Assembly: GCF_021917145.1 (NCBI RefSeq)
Contig: NC_061081.1
Coordinates: forward strand, 9,758,100 to 9,822,099
Direction: 5' to 3'
Length of the DNA stretch: 64,000 bases
From: Hypomesus transpacificus
Taxonomy: Eukaryota; Chordata; Actinopteri; Osmeriformes; Osmeridae
Shown here: in pieces, positions 61,466 through 64,000 of the stretch
Numbering within the stretch: the first letter of the stretch is position 1
Layout of the letters: each line of letters opens with the position of its first letter
Translations under genes and position numbers: made by a program
The notes under the pieces: generated by a model
Databases searched by the model: none
What the model saw: the letters and a program-made list of their open reading frames with translations, nothing else
What the model was told of the DNA's origin: nothing

Positions 61466-64000
61466 TTACATCAAAATGTACAGAAAGTTGACTAAAGTGA
61501 ATGGTAGTAGAAAAGTGACCATATCTACAGGTTTGCTCCTTGCCATTGCACCGCTGGTGGTATGTGCTGTTGCAGTTTGTGTTGTTTGTGTTGTTGTACT
61601 GGTACTTGCAGTTGTTGTACTTGTGGTTGTAGCTGCTACTGTGGAATTACTTGCCTCCACAGTTGTAGGAGTTACAGTACTGGAGGCATTTGGTTCAGCT
61701 ATTGTGGGGAAAGAAGAAAAACATTGTTTCTTGCAAAACATTAAACTGAGTTCAATCAAACATTTAAACATTTCTACTTTTTTTTTTTTACATAAGAACA
61801 TAATGGAATTATTTAGATTATAATCATTACAAACCTGCAACAATACTGCCAGTGATAACATTCAGGAAAACCAGGGATTCATTTAAAGCCGTTTTTAATG
61901 AGTCTTCTGCACTGGTGATGTTTGGAACTACACTCTCATTCTGGAATATTAAGTTGGCTGTGACACCCACTGACCCAGGCCTGAAAAGTAGAGATTCATA
62001 AATGGATTGTTTATACTCAAGCAATAGAGCATGAATACATTGAAAGAGCCAACTTAAACATTTAAATTACAGTTACATTTAGTTATTTAGCAAACGCTCT
62101 TATCCAATGCGACTTACAGTAAGTACAGGGACATTCTCCCTGAGGCAAGTAAGGTGAAGTGCCTTGCCCAAGGACACAACGTCATTTGTCACGGTCGGGA
62201 ATCAAACTGGCAACCTTCTGATAAATAGCCCCACTCCCTAACCGCTCAGCCATCTGACCCCCCTATAAACTTAAATCTCTTGTCACGGATCACTTACCAA
62301 AATCCAAGAATTATGCATCTCAGGAAAGTGAAAGGGTACCGCTTCCTGTATCCCCAATTCAGCTGGAAAATATGATAAAAATTATTGAAAAAATCAATGT
62401 CAAATGACTTTCCTATTGAATTGAAATGACGGATTTTAGATGAGAATTACCTCAGCTGTGACATTGGCAGCCAGTTCTTGATATTGCGGTGACTTTGGGT
62501 TGTTATATTCAATTACGAAAACCCGCACCAAGCGCATCCTCAGAAAGAGGTAACCCTCATTTTGTTGAGGGGGTTCTGTTGATGCACCTGTGCTAGTGGT
62601 GGTAAATCTGGTAGTGCTAGAAGTTTGTGTCGCAGGGATAGCTATTTTGGTTGTGGATGTAGTTGAATGTGGTAGAGAAGTTGGGGCTGTTGCGATACTT
62701 GTAAAAGATGCTGTGGTAGTTGTAGGGGCAACTGTGGTACTTGTAGGGGCAGCTGTGGTTGTAGTAGGAGCAGCTGTGGTTGTAGTAGGAGCAGCTGTGG
62801 TTGTTGTAGGGGCAACTGTGGTTATAATCGGAGCAGCTCTTGTAGTTGTAGGTGCAGCTGTGGTTGTAGTAGGGGCGACTGTTGTCGTTGTTGGGGCGGC
62901 TGTGGTTGTACTGGGAGTAGCTGTGGCTGTTGTTGGAGCCTCTGTGGTAGTTGTTGGGGTGGCTGTGGTAGTAGTGGGAGAAACTGTGGATGTTGTTGGA
63001 GTGTCTGTGGTATTTTTAGGGGCAGCTGTGGTTGTAGTGGGAGAAGTTGCAGATGTTGTTGGAGTGTCTGTGGTAGTTGTAGGGGCAGCTGTGGTCTTAG
63101 TGGGAGAAGCTGTGGTTGTTGTTGGAAACTCTGTTGCTATTAAAGGTGCAGTTGATGTTGTAGTAGGAGCGGCTGTTGTTGTTGGAGCCTCTGAGGTAGT
63201 TGTTGGGGAATTTGTAGGTGCAAATGTGGTTGCAGTGGGAGAAGCTGTGGTTGTGGTTGGACCAGATGTGGTCGTTGTGGGAGAAGCTCTTGTTGCTGTT
63301 GGATTCTCTGTAGTAGTTGTAGGGGTAGCTGTGGTTGTAGTTGGAGCAGCTGTGGTCGTAGTGGGAGAAGCTGTGCTTGTAGTTGGAGCAGCTGTGGTCG
63401 TAGTGGGAGGAGCCGTTGTTGTTGGAGCCTCTGTTGTAATAGTAGGTGCAGCTGTGGTTATATTTGGAGCCTCTGTTGTAGTTGTAGGTGAAGCTGTGGT
63501 TGTTGTTTGATCCTCTCTGGTAGTTGTAGGGGCAGCTGTGGTTGTTGTGGGAGAAGCTTTTGTAGCTGTAGGTGCCACTGTGGTTGTTTTTGGAGCCTCT
63601 GTGATAGTTGTAGGTGCAGCTGTTGTTGTAGTGGGAGCAGCTGTGGTTGTTATTGGATCCTCTGGTGTAATTGTCGGTGCACCTTTGGTTGTAGTGAGAG
63701 AAGCGTTGGTAGTAGTGGGAGAAACTGTGGTTGTTGTTGGAGCTTCTGTTGTAGTTGTAGTTGCAGCTGTGGTTGTTGTTTGATCCTCTGTGGTAGTTGT
63801 AGGGGCTGCTGTGGTTGTTGTGGGAGCAGCTGTTGTAGTTGTAGGTGCAGCTGTGGTTGTAGTGGGGGCACCTGTTGTAGTTGTAGGTGCAGTTGTGGTT
63901 CTTGTCGGAGCCTCTGCTGCAGTTGTAGGTGTAGCTGTGGTCGCAGTGGGAGCAGCCGTTGTTTTACGAGCCTCTGTTGTAGTTGTAGGTGAAGCTGTGG
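61466..64000 (-). CDS. Mucin-like cell-surface glycoprotein with SEA-type domain and GPI-anchor-like tail (5' part beyond window)
   Basis: Four exons, partial at the window edge: 62451-64000 (continuing), 62298-62362, 61835-61980 and 61466-61698. The first exon encodes hundreds of residues of Thr/Pro/Ala repeats, mostly seven-residue APTTTTA-like units, a dense O-glycosylation region. The frame was followed open from 64000 down to about 63720 and again below 63578. A SEA-type domain follows: SPQYQELAANVTAE, LNWGYRKRYPFTFLRC and FWPGSVGVTANLIF, where GSV resembles the SEA self-cleavage site. After it come sequons (NESVV, NITS, NSTV), a second Thr/Ser-rich linker and TTSGAMARSKPVD, then a hydrophobic end, MVTFLLPFTLVNFLYILM, with no cytoplasmic tail. 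This suggests GPI anchoring instead of a transmembrane mucin. The minus-strand AATAAA at 61187-61192 suits a polyA signal. The specific mucin gene is not identified. Confidence 0.75.
62070..62264 (-). mobile_element. tRNA-derived SINE with L2-type tail, in mucin intron
   Basis: In minus orientation: A box TGGCTGAGCGG (62252-62242), body with TTGGGCAAGGCACTTCACC, tail hairpin with a GGATA loop (TATCC at 62101-62105 on plus) and an ATGTAA-type end. It is in the same orientation as the host gene, between the second and third exons seen here. Confidence 0.75.
62650..64000 (-). repeat. Coding tandem repeat, 21-bp units
   Basis: The repeat-rich part of the mucin-like exon is built of degenerate 21-base units (Ala-Pro-Thr-Thr-Thr-Thr-Ala and variants with Glu, Ser or Asp). 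The plus strand is therefore strongly G/T-biased. Copy number is probably variable between individuals, and the array continues past the window. Confidence 0.8.

Noticed and set aside
62590-63510. 306-residue plus-strand ORF of Val/Gly/Ala repeats
   Set aside because: It is the antisense shadow of the Thr/Pro mucin repeat and begins with GTG. The minus strand has splice-consistent exons and a real C-terminus.
63507-63992. 161-residue plus-strand Cys/Ser/Gly ORF
   Set aside because: Another antisense frame of the same 21-base repeat array, with no start context or domain.

Overview
The window is teleost fish nuclear DNA. The genes are split by short GT-AG introns, the encoded proteins match vertebrate families nearly end to end, and the space between genes holds fish-type repeats: tRNA-derived SINEs with an L2-type tail, hAT-like elements, a non-LTR fragment, and GT, TA and poly-G runs. 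I cannot name the species. Eight complete protein-coding genes could be rebuilt exon by exon, with every exon phase consistent. One mucin gene runs off the right edge and one small ORF is broken.

Layout, left to right. 1-9 kb has no recognised gene. 9.7-21.0 kb (minus) is suclg1, the alpha subunit of mitochondrial succinyl-CoA ligase. It is head to head with cisd2 (plus, 21.9-24.9 kb). 27.0-32.9 kb (minus) is slc9b2, a Na+/H+ antiporter, and 35.2-38.5 kb (minus) is bdh2, a cytosolic SDR. 42.2-44.6 kb (plus) is an aspartoacylase of the acy3 type, followed at once by a hAT-like element with a perfect 8-bp target duplication. 46.7-48.0 kb (minus) is cldnd1. 49.7-55.2 kb (minus) is glb1, lysosomal beta-galactosidase, head to head with ccdc86 (plus, 55.7-57.35 kb). 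57.5-61.2 kb is repeat-rich and includes a retroelement-like unit carrying a frameshifted small ORF. 61.5-64.0 kb (minus) is the 3' part of a Thr/Pro-rich mucin-like gene with a SEA-type domain and a GPI-anchor-like C-terminus.

The genes do not form one pathway. cisd2, slc9b2 and bdh2 are neighbours on human 4q24, so that trio is old vertebrate synteny. The other genes come from several human chromosomes. Two divergent pairs, suclg1/cisd2 and glb1/ccdc86, share short intergenic promoters. The glb1/ccdc86 promoter holds a near-consensus CLEAR (TFEB) site, which fits a lysosomal enzyme.

No wholly new system stands out. The most interesting items are the GPI-type SEA mucin, the small-ORF retroelement-like unit at 58.8-59.9 kb, a SINE nested in another repeat whose unfilled copy is also in the window, and two GC-AG introns. 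Coordinates were read by eye from splice sites and protein similarity recalled from memory; no alignment was run.
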